A stretch of DNA of 18,453 nt from Flavobacteriaceae bacterium (GCA_031273305.1 JAISSC010000070.1:1-18453), one strand, 5' to 3'; positions 1 to 8,438 are shown, counted from the first letter of the stretch. Made by a program: numbers and translations. The notes: generated by a model from the sequence alone, not told the origin.

Positions 1-52
1 TAACAAATTTGGAAAATAAAAACTTAATATCCAAATATCTGTGAAAAAATAC

Positions 53-114
53 AGCCTAAAAAATGTCCATTAGAGTACAACGTCTAAAAAATAGCCTAAT
101 TTTTGTCCATTAGA
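53..114. repeat. Pair of 22-bp direct repeats at the left edge
   Basis: Two 22-bp copies lie at 53-74 and 93-114, exactly 40 bp apart. Each begins AGCCTAA and ends GTCCATTAGA. Only the five central bases differ (AAAAT in the first, TTTTT in the second). The GTCCATTAGAC end is itself nearly palindromic. Such spacing would suit a protein-binding site pair or the end of a mobile element just outside the window, but no transposase or other gene is visible here to decide. The repeat is read directly; the role is unknown. Confidence 0.7.
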
Positions 115-139
115 CCTAAAATATTGATTGTTATATAGT

Positions 140-213
140 TGCGGAATAAGTCCTGCCTTTCAGGCAGCCTCTTGTTTGGGAGGTCGCTCTTTCCGCAGGT
201 CGCTGACCTACGG
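140..213 (-). other. Structured element with two mutually exclusive folds
   Basis: Three stems can be read. A 7-bp outer stem pairs 140-146 with 191-197. It encloses a 6-bp hairpin (153-158 with 162-167, 3-nt loop) and a 4- to 5-bp hairpin (168-172 with 179-183), giving a three-way junction. A competing 9-bp hairpin pairs 193-201 with 205-213 around a 3-nt loop and uses bases 193-197 of the outer stem. That hairpin is complete only in minus-strand RNA, where the 196/210 pair is G-U; on the plus strand it is C-A. The element starts 26 nt after the stop of the T9SS cargo gene, so it may be its 3' UTR. No U-tract follows, so a plain intrinsic terminator is unlikely. The octamer AGGTCGCT also occurs twice (181-188, 197-204). 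Confidence 0.5.
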
Positions 214-239
214 TTATGGAAATGTCAAAGTCGGGAAAT

Positions 240-2510
240 TTACTTTTTGATTGCTACCCATCCTGTAAGAGTAAGTAGATTATTTAGTTTTATGACATAC
301 CAATATGCCCCCTGAGGGAGGATTCTCTTGTTATATGTTCCATCCCACTGAAATGGTTCTCCGTTGGGTTTTTCATCAACGACTAACTTTCCAGATTGGT
401 TAAAAACTTTAACGGTTGCTTCCGGATAAACATCAAATCCTGAAATATTCCAATAATCATTGCTGCCATCATCGTTAGGAGAAAAGAAATTCGGGATAAA
501 GAAAATAACGGCTTGTTTGGCCTTTCCCAAGCACTTTGAATCGGCATTTCTGATGTAAATGGTATAGGTTCCGGAGGGTAATTGGGCAAAAACAGGAGAT
601 TTTTGCCAGTGAATCTCGTCCAGAGAAAATTCGGCGTTTCCTTTGCCATCTGTTTGGGCTTCTAAAGTGGAACCGTCTACCAATATCTCAGTAATTATCG
701 GTACTAAGGAATTTTTCACAAAAAAGGTCTGGGTAAAGCTACATCCGTCGGGGGTGGAAATCTGTACGGAATAGGTTCCTGTTTCTGTAATGGAAATGTA
801 CTCTTCGGTGCTTCCGGTGCTCCATAGATAAGAGGAGAATCCCGCAAGGGCAGTAAGGATAAGAGGCTTTTCTACGGAAATGCTGTCCGGGCAAACGGTA
901 ATTTCCTCCTCAATGTTGGGACTTGCATAAGGAAGAACTACCAACGTTACTTCTATTATTCCACATACGTTTGAACCGTAGAGGATGCCATATATAGTTG
1001 TATTGGCTGTGACAAAATAAGGAGGTATGGGGTCTTCTCCCAGTTCCAGCTTCGACAGAGAGGGAAAAAATTTTACGTTAGGAAAATTTGCTTCCAAATT
1101 GAAAGCGGCGGTTCCGTTCTTTTCTTTATCGCATTCGCTTAGTGAAGCAACTTCGGAGATAGAGGCGGGATTTGCCGTAAGGTGAACCTCTGCAACGGCA
1201 TGGCAACCATATTGGTTTGTTAGCTTGGCAAAAACGGATTCAGGGTTAGCGGAATTTTGGTAATCGGATAAATTGGTGATTACGGTAGCAGTAGGGTCAG
1301 TATCCGGGTTTTTATTGTAGAAGATAAAATCATAATTTTCAGGGTTAGGGATAATTCCGGATTTTGCAAGGTTTAAGTCGAAAAAAACCTTTCCGTCGTT
1401 GTCGTAATCACATTTTTCCATAGAAACTTCGGAGATATTCGGAAAAGATGAATACTCAACCTGTATCTCTCCTGTGGAGATGCAGGAATTGCCGAATAAA
1501 ACTACTTCTACGGAGTATGTTCCTGAACCTGATTCGGGAGTGATAGTAAAGGTAGACGAGGTCTCTCCCGTAATGGGATTTCCGTCTTTAAACCATTGGA
1601 AAGATGAAGCATTAGTCTGATTGGCGTTTAAGGTTAGTTTTTCCTGTTCACACAGGGGATTGCCATATTCTAAGAGCCTGTCTTCTCCTAATTCTATTTC
1701 TGCCCTGAAACTTCCTCCTTTCAGGAAAATAGCAGAGTCATATAAAGAATTTCCCTGATCTGCTATCACCAGCTTAATATGATAAGTAACTCCGGGAGTT
1801 ACTTTTGCCTGTGCGGTCAGGACGGATGTTTGCCCGTTATAGGAAACGGCACTGTCGTCGTAATTATAGTAACCGAAATACTGTTGATTTATGGGAGGAC
1901 ACTTCCCTCCGGCTCCTGTTACCGTATTAGAATGTATGGGAGTATCTGTTCCCGGCAATACGGCAAGGTTTTCATAAGGCGAGGATGAGTTTTTTTCTTT
2001 CAGGAGGAATGCAAATCCGTCCGTATAGGCACAACTCCCGGAATCCTGATTTCTAAGAAATTGTTCGGAAGCAAAAATATAGTCAAAACTTATTCTGTTG
2101 GCGAGAGGAGTAAAGTCAAATTCAATAATGGTGGCATTGAATGAGTTGGATACTCCTAATGCGACTTCTAAGTCATCATCTCCTTGCCATGAGGAATTTC
2201 CCTCACTTGTGGGAGGAGGAGAATTATTGGGGCCGGGGGCAGATTTTGCTCTTCCCGTAGTTAAGATAATACCATCCTGAAAGGGAAAATCACTGCTTCC
2301 TTTGGAAAAGTATCCGTAACTTTGGCTTCCGTCAGCAAAATCGGCACCGGTCACTGTTATGTTAGATACTGAGGCGCAAGGAGTGTTTACCAAAATATTT
2401 TCGATTAAATGTTGTGCAGAGTGATTATCGTCTACCTGAATGTATTGGCAAAAGAGTACATTGAAAAAAAGTAGGAATAAGATGGAGTGTATGTATTTCA
2501 TTTTTTTCAT
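240..2510 (-). CDS. T9SS type B sorting domain protein with choice-anchored L-like N-terminal region
   Basis: This is a 756-residue predicted secreted surface protein. Residues 1-22 form a signal peptide (MKKMKY, a hydrophobic run, then LFCQ; the residue before Cys is Phe, so it is not a lipobox). Residues about 30-270 resemble the choice-anchored protein L domain, with the YGYFSKG, GIILTTG and FDYIFASEQF motifs. Ig-like or SPRB-like modules follow at about 280-355 (a TYSVEVV strand) and near 560-610 (a TYSVQIS strand). Residues 671-756 are the gliding-motility/T9SS type B C-terminal domain, starting IPNFFSPNDDGSNDYW and ending GWVAIKK. By family knowledge it crosses the outer membrane through T9SS and works as an adhesin or matrix protein; the ligand is unknown. 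It stands alone and divergent from the LTA-synthase-family gene across a 101-bp gap. ATG at codon 4 is an alternative start. Confidence 0.92.
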   Translation of the reverse strand: MKKMKYIHSILFLLFFNVLFCQYIQVDDNHSAQHLIENILVNTPCASVSNITVTGADFADGSQSYGYFSKGSSDFPFQDGIILTTGRAKSAPGPNNSPPPTSEGNSSWQGDDDLEVALGVSNSFNATIIEFDFTPLANRISFDYIFASEQFLRNQDSGSCAYTDGFAFLLKEKNSSSPYENLAVLPGTDTPIHSNTVTGAGGKCPPINQQYFGYYNYDDSAVSYNGQTSVLTAQAKVTPGVTYHIKLVIADQGNSLYDSAIFLKGGSFRAEIELGEDRLLEYGNPLCEQEKLTLNANQTNASSFQWFKDGNPITGETSSTFTITPESGSGTYSVEVVLFGNSCISTGEIQVEYSSFPNISEVSMEKCDYDNDGKVFFDLNLAKSGIIPNPENYDFIFYNKNPDTDPTATVITNLSDYQNSANPESVFAKLTNQYGCHAVAEVHLTANPASISEVASLSECDKEKNGTAAFNLEANFPNVKFFPSLSKLELGEDPIPPYFVTANTTIYGILYGSNVCGIIEVTLVVLPYASPNIEEEITVCPDSISVEKPLILTALAGFSSYLWSTGSTEEYISITETGTYSVQISTPDGCSFTQTFFVKNSLVPIITEILVDGSTLEAQTDGKGNAEFSLDEIHWQKSPVFAQLPSGTYTIYIRNADSKCLGKAKQAVIFFIPNFFSPNDDGSNDYWNISGFDVYPEATVKVFNQSGKLVVDEKPNGEPFQWDGTYNKRILPQGAYWYVIKLNNLLTLTGWVAIKK

Positions 2511-2611
2511 TTATAATATAGATGATACAAATTACGTTATGTAAAATTAATATAGAAAAAACAGAAATCGCACGTTTTGGCTGAAAAATTTTAAATATAA
2601 CAAATTGAAAA

Positions 2612-4672
2612 ATGAAGAAAATAGTAATTCCCTTTATTGAAATATCCGTATTTTATGTTCTGGTAGGCTTAGTTTTAAGAATTGTGTTACTTTTTTTACC
2701 CATAACACGGAGTTCTTTTTTGTTGGATGATTATTTGAAATTTTTTTTGATTGGAGCTGCAAATGACCTTTGCACGTCTGTGTTGATATTTATTTTTTTC
2801 TGGTTATATCTGATATTCCTTTCGGATTCCAAGTATAAATCTCCTTTCGGATACATAATCTTAGGAGTTTTTGTAGGGCTTTTGTGTTACCTGTTCTTCT
2901 TCAAAACGATATTTGACGATTATGGCAGTGTAGTTCCTCTCATTGTTAAAAGTATTGTAGGAATAAAGGCTTTTACCTTTGCTTTGTTGCTTTTTATCCC
3001 GAAGATAAGGCAGGCATGGAGATATTTTATGTACAGTTTTACTTTTTTCCTTTACGTGTTCCTGATAGTTTATAATGCCGTAAGCGAATTTCTGTTTTGG
3101 AACGAATTTGGAGTACGGTATAATTTTATCGCAGTTGATTATCTGATATATACTAACGAAGTTATAGGAAATATTATGGAATCATATCCTGTTATTCCTA
3201 TGCTTTCCGTTTTACTTTTAATATCCGTATTGGTTACGATATTTTTTGTGAAAAGGTCAAAAAAGAATTTTATTGAATATCCGAGCTTTAAGATAAAATT
3301 GGCAGGCAGCATTGTTTATGGCGGGTTGATAGCGGGAGCTTTGTTTTTAATAAAATTTAATGAAAAGTATGAAAATTCAGATAATGGATTTGTCAATGAA
3401 TTACAGGCAAACGGATTAGTTCGTTTTTATAAGGCTTATAATGACAGTTCCCTGAGTTATGATAAATTTTATGTAAAAATGCCCATAGGAGATGCATTTT
3501 CAATAGTGAATAAAGAGTATAACAATAAGTTAGGTCAGGGTCATAATCCGAAAGTAATACGGGATTCCTTACCGGAACTTCGTAAAAATGTGGTTCTGGT
3601 TACCATAGAAAGTATGAGTAGTAGTTTTTTAAGCCATTTCGGGAACAGCCAGAACCTTACTCCTAATTTGGATAAACTGGCGGATGAAGGAATATTTTTT
3701 ACTAATTTTTATGCCACCGGGAATAGAACCGTGAGGGGATTGGAAGCAGTTACTCTTTGTATACCGCCTTCTCCCGGAGAAAGCCTGATAAAAAGGAAGA
3801 ATAATGATAATTTGTTCTCGACAGGATATTTGTTTAAAAAACGAGGATACACCGTTCAGTTCTTCTACGGAGGATATGGACATTTTGATAATATGGAGCC
3901 TTTTTTCAAGGGAAATGGCTATCAGGTGATTGATAGAAGTTCTTTTAAATCTGATGAAATTACTTTTGCCAATATCTGGGGTGTTTGTGATGAGGATATG
4001 TTCAATAAGGCATTAAAGATCTTTGATGCTAATGAAAAGACGGGTAAGCCTTTTTTCGGACATATTATGACAGTCAGCAATCATCGTCCGTTTACTTATC
4101 CGGAGGGTAAAATTGATACATCTAGTAATAGTAGATCCAGAGAAAGAGGGGTAAAGTATACCGATTATGCAATAGGTGAATTTATTCGGGAAGCTAAAAA
4201 ACATTCATGGTTTTCCCAGACCGTTTTTGTTCTTGTTGCAGATCATTGCGCCTCAAGTGCCGGGAAAGAAAATATTCCTTTAGACGGATACCATATTCCT
4301 GCGATTATCTATGCTCCCGGATTTATCCAACCCGAAAAAGTCTCTAAAAGGGTCTCCCAGATTGATATAATGCCGACTTTGCTGGGTAAATTACATTTTT
4401 CATATACCTCATATTTTTATGGTCAGGACGTATTTAACCCGGATTATAAACCCAGAGCTTTTAGTGCTACCTATCAGAATCTGGGGTACATAAAAGATGA
4501 CGTACTTATGGTTCTGTCTCCCAATCAAAAGATAGAACAATATAATATTAAGGCTGATAATCAGTTGATTAAGGCAAGAGAAGCGGATAAAACTCTTGCA
4601 GATGAAACGATTGCAAACTACCAAACCACTTCGTATCTGATTGATAATGGCAAACTTAAAGTGAAAGAATAA
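2612..4672 (+). CDS. LTA synthase family sulfatase-fold phosphoglycerol transferase
   Basis: This is a 686-residue inner-membrane enzyme. The N-terminal part (about residues 5-250) has around seven hydrophobic helices, for example 7-30, 42-70, 76-98, 118-135, 138-162, 193-213 and 230-248. A periplasmic alkaline-phosphatase/sulfatase-fold domain follows from about residue 325. Visible catalytic features are VTIES with metal ligand Glu333, GNRTVRG with the expected nucleophile Thr373, SNHRPF (His491) and VADH (Asp544, His545). The family moves glycerol-phosphate or phosphoethanolamine groups from phospholipids to envelope polymers. A Gram-negative has no classical lipoteichoic acid, so the acceptor here is inferred to be a glycan or lipid, like OpgB-type or phosphoethanolamine transferases. 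The gene is divergent from the T9SS cargo gene and converges on the exonuclease with only 21 bp between stop codons. Confidence 0.88.
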   Translation: MKKIVIPFIEISVFYVLVGLVLRIVLLFLPITRSSFLLDDYLKFFLIGAANDLCTSVLIFIFFWLYLIFLSDSKYKSPFGYIILGVFVGLLCYLFFFKTIFDDYGSVVPLIVKSIVGIKAFTFALLLFIPKIRQAWRYFMYSFTFFLYVFLIVYNAVSEFLFWNEFGVRYNFIAVDYLIYTNEVIGNIMESYPVIPMLSVLLLISVLVTIFFVKRSKKNFIEYPSFKIKLAGSIVYGGLIAGALFLIKFNEKYENSDNGFVNELQANGLVRFYKAYNDSSLSYDKFYVKMPIGDAFSIVNKEYNNKLGQGHNPKVIRDSLPELRKNVVLVTIESMSSSFLSHFGNSQNLTPNLDKLADEGIFFTNFYATGNRTVRGLEAVTLCIPPSPGESLIKRKNNDNLFSTGYLFKKRGYTVQFFYGGYGHFDNMEPFFKGNGYQVIDRSSFKSDEITFANIWGVCDEDMFNKALKIFDANEKTGKPFFGHIMTVSNHRPFTYPEGKIDTSSNSRSRERGVKYTDYAIGEFIREAKKHSWFSQTVFVLVADHCASSAGKENIPLDGYHIPAIIYAPGFIQPEKVSKRVSQIDIMPTLLGKLHFSYTSYFYGQDVFNPDYKPRAFSATYQNLGYIKDDVLMVLSPNQKIEQYNIKADNQLIKAREADKTLADETIANYQTTSYLIDNGKLKVKE

Positions 4673-4693
4673 AAAACCGTGTTTTATCTCGTA

Positions 4694-5389
4694 TTATTCT
4701 CTTTCTAAGGGAGTTTCATATCTCATCTTACGAAAAATATTGATAAGAGTGATTACATCTCTTTCACAATAAACCCGTATTTTCTCGATATTTTTTTCCC
4801 GGTAATATACTTTGGAGACCTCGCTGCCGTCCATATCACTCTTGGGAGAAGGCAGACCGAAAACATGAGCCAGAAGGTCTAAGGAAGTAAAATGTTTATA
4901 ATCTCCGAACTTCCATAAGTCCATAGTATCCAGATGGGGAATTTCCCAGGGTTTTTTTCCATGCATTTGCAATATTCTTGGCAGTTCTACCTGATGTATC
5001 ATCATTCTTCTCGCTAAGTAAGGAAAATCAAATTCTTTTCCGTTATGAGCGCATAATAATAAGTTGGATTTAAAATACCCGGATTTTAGCAGATCGTTAA
5101 AACCCTGTAATAGCAGTAGTTCATTATCGCCATAAAAACTTTTGATACGGATTTTTTTATCTTCAATGACCAATCCGCAGGTTAAGCAAATAATTTTTCC
5201 AAATTCCGAAAGGATTCCTGCCCTTTCATAATAATATTCTTCCGGAGAGATTTCTTCCTTTCGTTGAAATTGGGTTTTCTTTTCCCAAAGAACCTTAGTC
5301 CGTTCAGAAAGTTCATCCCAGTTTCCATATTGCGGAACAGTCTCTAAATCAAGAAATAAGATTTGTTTTAGCGGAATAGATGATAGCAT
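4694..5389 (-). CDS. PolB-type DEDDy 3'-5' exonuclease
   Basis: The product is a stand-alone 3'-5' exonuclease of the PolB exonuclease-domain family (PF10108 type), 231 residues from the chosen ATG. The three DEDD motifs are present. ExoI is LDLET (Asp14, Glu16), ExoII is HNGKEFDFPYL (Asp121), and ExoIII is YCERD (Tyr207, Asp211), which is the DEDDy arrangement. It should remove nucleotides from 3' ends of DNA or RNA; its cellular role is not established. The frame stays open to a TTG at 5417-5419, but a TATATTTG -7 box lies at 5408-5415, between that TTG and the ATG at 5387-5389. The ATG is therefore the better start. No polymerase domain is attached. Confidence 0.87.
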   Translation of the reverse strand: MLSSIPLKQILFLDLETVPQYGNWDELSERTKVLWEKKTQFQRKEEISPEEYYYERAGILSEFGKIICLTCGLVIEDKKIRIKSFYGDNELLLLQGFNDLLKSGYFKSNLLLCAHNGKEFDFPYLARRMMIHQVELPRILQMHGKKPWEIPHLDTMDLWKFGDYKHFTSLDLLAHVFGLPSPKSDMDGSEVSKVYYREKNIEKIRVYCERDVITLINIFRKMRYETPLERE

Positions 5390-5407
5390 GATACTACTAT
5401 TAATATT

Positions 5408-5415
5408 CAAATATA
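5408..5415 (-). promoter_or_regulatory. Putative -7 box of the exonuclease gene
   Basis: TATATTTG on the minus strand fits the Bacteroidota TAnnTTTG -7 consensus. Its expected start site is about 12 nt upstream of the ATG at 5389. No TTG is found at the usual 19-20 nt upstream, so the call rests on the -7 box alone. It supports choosing the ATG over the upstream TTG. Confidence 0.35.
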
Positions 5416-5479
5416 CCAAATTCTTATAATTCAGAGAACATTAGTGTTTTTAGATTGTGCTATTTTTTGGAGCCTACAA

Positions 5480-6157
5480 TCACTTCCATATATAAGCTCT
5501 CACTCTATTATCATTTAATGGATGATAAACACCTGCTTCTTCTACTAAAACAAATAAAGGTTCTAAGCTACCTCCTTCAATATTTAAAACAGTAGCCTTT
5601 ACAAAAAAATCATCACTATCTCTAAATTTATTCAATCTTTTCATAGCGTTCATTTTTCCTAATAACTGATATTCTAATAGACCTAGTCGATATTGATAAA
5701 ATAAAGAATCATTCCATTCTTTAGGCTGGTTCAATAAATAGGTATATTCCTTTCTCATACTATCTTTATATTTAACAGAATCTATACAGGCATAGTAAGT
5801 AAATTTCTTAAAACTTAAATCTAACCTTTCCGAGTGATTCACCGAATCCAATTTTGCTAAATCAGATATTACTTCAATACATCTACTATAGTCTTGCTTT
5901 AAATCAAAAATGTACAGTCTTGTTGTTAGTATTTTTTTACTTTTTGCACATTCATTAAAAGATAAATTATTATAAGATAAAGCAGCGTCTATATATTTAT
6001 TATCAAAACTCATAGTATATTCTCCTAAGCTAAGTTTTGCCTTAGAGTTATTGATAAAACATTCATTGTTGTTTCTTACATTCTGCTTATTAAAACAATT
6101 TGCGAATAAAAAACACATACCTAAAAATACTAGTATATTTCTTATCTTTGTTAACAT
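5480..6157 (-). CDS. Putative lipoprotein of unknown function, A+T-rich
   Basis: I do not recognise this family. The frame opens at ATG 6196, but the ATG at 6157 gives a normal 21-residue lipoprotein signal: MLTKIRN, a hydrophobic core, and FANC with Cys21 as the lipidation site. That makes 225 residues. The mature part is polar and probably helical, with Leu, Tyr and Lys-rich segments (residues about 35-150) that vaguely resemble TPR-type helical pairs; I see no catalytic motif. Sampled lines of this gene run about 20-28% G+C against about 38% in the neighbouring epimerase gene, which suggests later acquisition or relaxed selection. It lies 90 bp upstream of the exonuclease on the same strand and is divergent from the epimerase operon. 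Lipidation is well supported; function is open. Confidence 0.65.
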   Translation of the reverse strand: MLTKIRNILVFLGMCFLFANCFNKQNVRNNNECFINNSKAKLSLGEYTMSFDNKYIDAALSYNNLSFNECAKSKKILTTRLYIFDLKQDYSRCIEVISDLAKLDSVNHSERLDLSFKKFTYYACIDSVKYKDSMRKEYTYLLNQPKEWNDSLFYQYRLGLLEYQLLGKMNAMKRLNKFRDSDDFFVKATVLNIEGGSLEPLFVLVEEAGVYHPLNDNRVRAYIWK

Positions 6158-6376
6158 TAGTAGAATTATCAATAATATTCTCATCCAATCTTTCATACTC
6201 CTGTTTTTTCGGTCATGGTTTTTATGCCTGTTAGCAATTTAGAAGCAATTTACGAAATAATTCTTAGAGAATTACGTATAACAACAGAATGTGAAAAATT
6301 TATCAGTACAAATATATTTTTTTAACATTTATTGCGTTTACTAATTAAAAGTAAAAAATCGGTAATTTAGCACTCT

Positions 6377-7390
6377 ATGATATTAGTTACAGGAGGTACG
6401 GGTTTAGTAGGCAGTTATGTATTATTACAGCTTGCGAGGAATAAAAAGCAGGTCAGGGCTTTGATAAGAAATAATGCATCTAAGGAAGAAGTATATAATC
6501 TGTTCAGGCTATATGAACCCAAACAATATCAGGAACTATATGATTCCTTACAATGGATGGTAGGCGATATTTTAAACGTTCTTTCCTTAGAAGAATCTTT
6601 TGTTGGTATCTCGCAGGTTTATCATGTAGCCGGAAAAGTTTCCTTTGAAGAGAGGGACTCCAAACAGTTATATAAGATTAACATAGAAGGAACAAAAAAT
6701 CTGGTTAATCTATCCATTGAAAAAAAGATAAATAAATTTTGTTTTATTAGTTCCATAGCTGTTTTAGACCAACAATTTGATCAGCCCGAAATAACCGAAG
6801 AAGCACAATGGAATTTTAAAGCACCCCATTCCTCCTATGCCTGTTCCAAGTATGGAGCCGAACTGGAAGTATGGAGAGGAGCAGAAGAAGGACTGCCCGT
6901 AATTGTAGTTCTTCCCGGAATTGTTTTAGGTTCAGGTAATTGGGAGAGAAGTAGCGGGCTATTGTATGATATGGCTCTAAGAGATAAAGCATTCTATCCC
7001 TCCGGAGTCACAGGCTATGTAGATGCGGAAGATGTTGCAGAAATTTGTGTCCGGCTTATGGATAGTTCCATTAATAATGAAAGATATATTCTGGTAAGTG
7101 AAAATGTCTCCTATGAAAGCGTTTTTCAGTTTTTAAGGAACTATTTCGATAGAGAACCCGCCAAAGAAATATCAAATTTCCGGTTAGGAAAACTTGCCTT
7201 TCTGTCGAGGATTTTACCCGTAAAAAGGAAAATAAGTAAAGCGGTTTTTTATGCTTTGACCGGAAAACCTCAATATTCCAATAAAAAAATACGGGAGACG
7301 CTGTCGTTTATCTTTATCCCGTGTGAAGAATCATTAAAATTTCATGCAGGGAATTACTTACAATATAAACAGATAAAAGATAATGACTGA
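6377..7390 (+). CDS. NAD(P)-dependent epimerase/dehydratase (extended SDR)
   Basis: The 337-residue protein is an extended short-chain dehydrogenase. The Rossmann nucleotide-binding motif is at the very N-terminus (TGGTGLVGS, residues 5-13). The catalytic Ser (Ser125/126 in FISSIAV) and the YxxxK pair (Tyr154, Lys158 in SSYACSK) are intact. The family acts on sugar nucleotides, dihydroflavonol-like compounds or sterol/isoprenoid-like substrates; the sequence does not settle which. It overlaps the diphosphomevalonate decarboxylase gene by 8 nt (7383-7390), so the two are almost certainly co-transcribed and translationally coupled. This hints at, but does not prove, an isoprenoid-linked role. 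ATG at 6377 places the GxxGxxG motif where the family expects it. Confidence 0.87.
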   Translation: MILVTGGTGLVGSYVLLQLARNKKQVRALIRNNASKEEVYNLFRLYEPKQYQELYDSLQWMVGDILNVLSLEESFVGISQVYHVAGKVSFEERDSKQLYKINIEGTKNLVNLSIEKKINKFCFISSIAVLDQQFDQPEITEEAQWNFKAPHSSYACSKYGAELEVWRGAEEGLPVIVVLPGIVLGSGNWERSSGLLYDMALRDKAFYPSGVTGYVDAEDVAEICVRLMDSSINNERYILVSENVSYESVFQFLRNYFDREPAKEISNFRLGKLAFLSRILPVKRKISKAVFYALTGKPQYSNKKIRETLSFIFIPCEESLKFHAGNYLQYKQIKDND

Positions 7391-8438
7391 GAGAGAATTT
7401 ATTTCGAACCATTCTTATGTCGATATAGAAAGAGGGGAAGTAAAAGCAAAGTGTAGTTCCAATATAGCATTGGTTAAATATTGGGGAAAATATACTCCGC
7501 AACTTCCGGCTAATCCTTCCATTAGTTATACCTTAACAAATAGCCTTACACATACCGTTCTGGAGTTTAAGAAATCAGATAAATTATCGGTAGACGTATA
7601 CTTAGGAGACAGTAAACAAGATAAATTTTCTCAAAGGATTGAAAAATATTTTCTTTCAATAAAACCCTATGTACCCTTTATAGACCGGTATCATTATACC
7701 ATTCATACACAAAATTCTTTTCCACACAGCAGCGGTATCGCTTCTTCCGCTTCAGGGTTTGGGGCTGTCGCCTTATGCCTGTTGGAGATGAGCGAATTAT
7801 TCGGAGAGAAACTAACCAATGAGCAAAGACGCATCAAAGCCTCCTTTTTAGCAAGGTTAGGCTCCGGAAGTGCCTGCCGTTCCCTTTATAAAGGTTTGGT
7901 AGTTTGGGGAGAACATTCGGAAATTCCTCAAAGTTCGGATTTGTATGCTATACCTTTCCCTTTTGAAGTATCTACTGTTTTTAAAGAAATGCAAGACACG
8001 GTATTATTAATAGATGAGGGGCGGAAAGAAGTAAGCAGTACTGTCGGGCATAGATTAATGGAGGGTCATTTTTATGCCGAAGCACGGTTTGCGGAGGCGA
8101 GAAAAAACCTGTCCGTTCTTTCAAAAATCTTACAAACCGGAGATTTGGAGTCTTTTGGGCGTATAGTTGAGCATGAAGCATTAGCTCTTCACGCAATGAT
8201 GATGACTTCAACACCTGCTTTTATCTTAATGAAGCCGACTACCTTAGCCGTGATAGATAAATTGTGGAAATTTAGAGAAGAGACTCATGCACATTTATAC
8301 TTTACTTTGGATGCAGGAGCCAACATACATTTGTTATATCCTGAAAGAGAGAAAGATACGGCTTTTAATTTTATAAAAGATGAGTTGTTGAAATACACAA
8401 AAAACGGCAATTTTATCTTGGATAAGGCATTATTTTAA
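7383..8438 (+). CDS. mvaD: Diphosphomevalonate decarboxylase
   Basis: The enzyme carries out the ATP-dependent decarboxylation of mevalonate diphosphate to isopentenyl diphosphate, the last step of the classical mevalonate pathway, in the cytoplasm. The 351-residue protein shows the family signatures in order. These are NIALVKYWGK (27-36), the GHMP phosphate loop PHSSGIASSASG (114-125), SGSACR with the substrate-binding Arg166, MTSTPAF (274-280) and the catalytic Asp310 in FTLDAGAN. Its presence means this organism makes isoprenoids at least partly through mevalonate, as many Flavobacteriia do. It starts 8 nt inside the preceding epimerase gene. The ATG at 7383 leaves an N-terminal extension of about 20 residues before the first conserved motif. 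Confidence 0.93.
   Translation: MTEREFISNHSYVDIERGEVKAKCSSNIALVKYWGKYTPQLPANPSISYTLTNSLTHTVLEFKKSDKLSVDVYLGDSKQDKFSQRIEKYFLSIKPYVPFIDRYHYTIHTQNSFPHSSGIASSASGFGAVALCLLEMSELFGEKLTNEQRRIKASFLARLGSGSACRSLYKGLVVWGEHSEIPQSSDLYAIPFPFEVSTVFKEMQDTVLLIDEGRKEVSSTVGHRLMEGHFYAEARFAEARKNLSVLSKILQTGDLESFGRIVEHEALALHAMMMTSTPAFILMKPTTLAVIDKLWKFREETHAHLYFTLDAGANIHLLYPEREKDTAFNFIKDELLKYTKNGNFILDKALF

Noticed and set aside
140..213. tRNA gene suggested by the cloverleaf-like pairing
   Set aside because: There are only two internal hairpins, and no TTCGA-type T-loop, anticodon arm of normal size or conserved D-loop bases.
2511..2611. Divergent promoters between the T9SS cargo and LTA-synthase-family genes
   Set aside because: Promoters must exist here, but I find no exact TAnnTTTG with a TTG at proper spacing on either strand, only one-mismatch candidates.
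5390..5419. N-terminal extension of the exonuclease from the TTG at 5419
   Set aside because: It would place the start codon upstream of the likely -7 box. The ATG at 5389 gives a family-like N-terminus.
6363..6370. TAATTTAG as a -7 box for the epimerase operon
   Set aside because: It deviates from the consensus at a key position and has no TTG at suitable spacing, so I do not annotate a promoter there.
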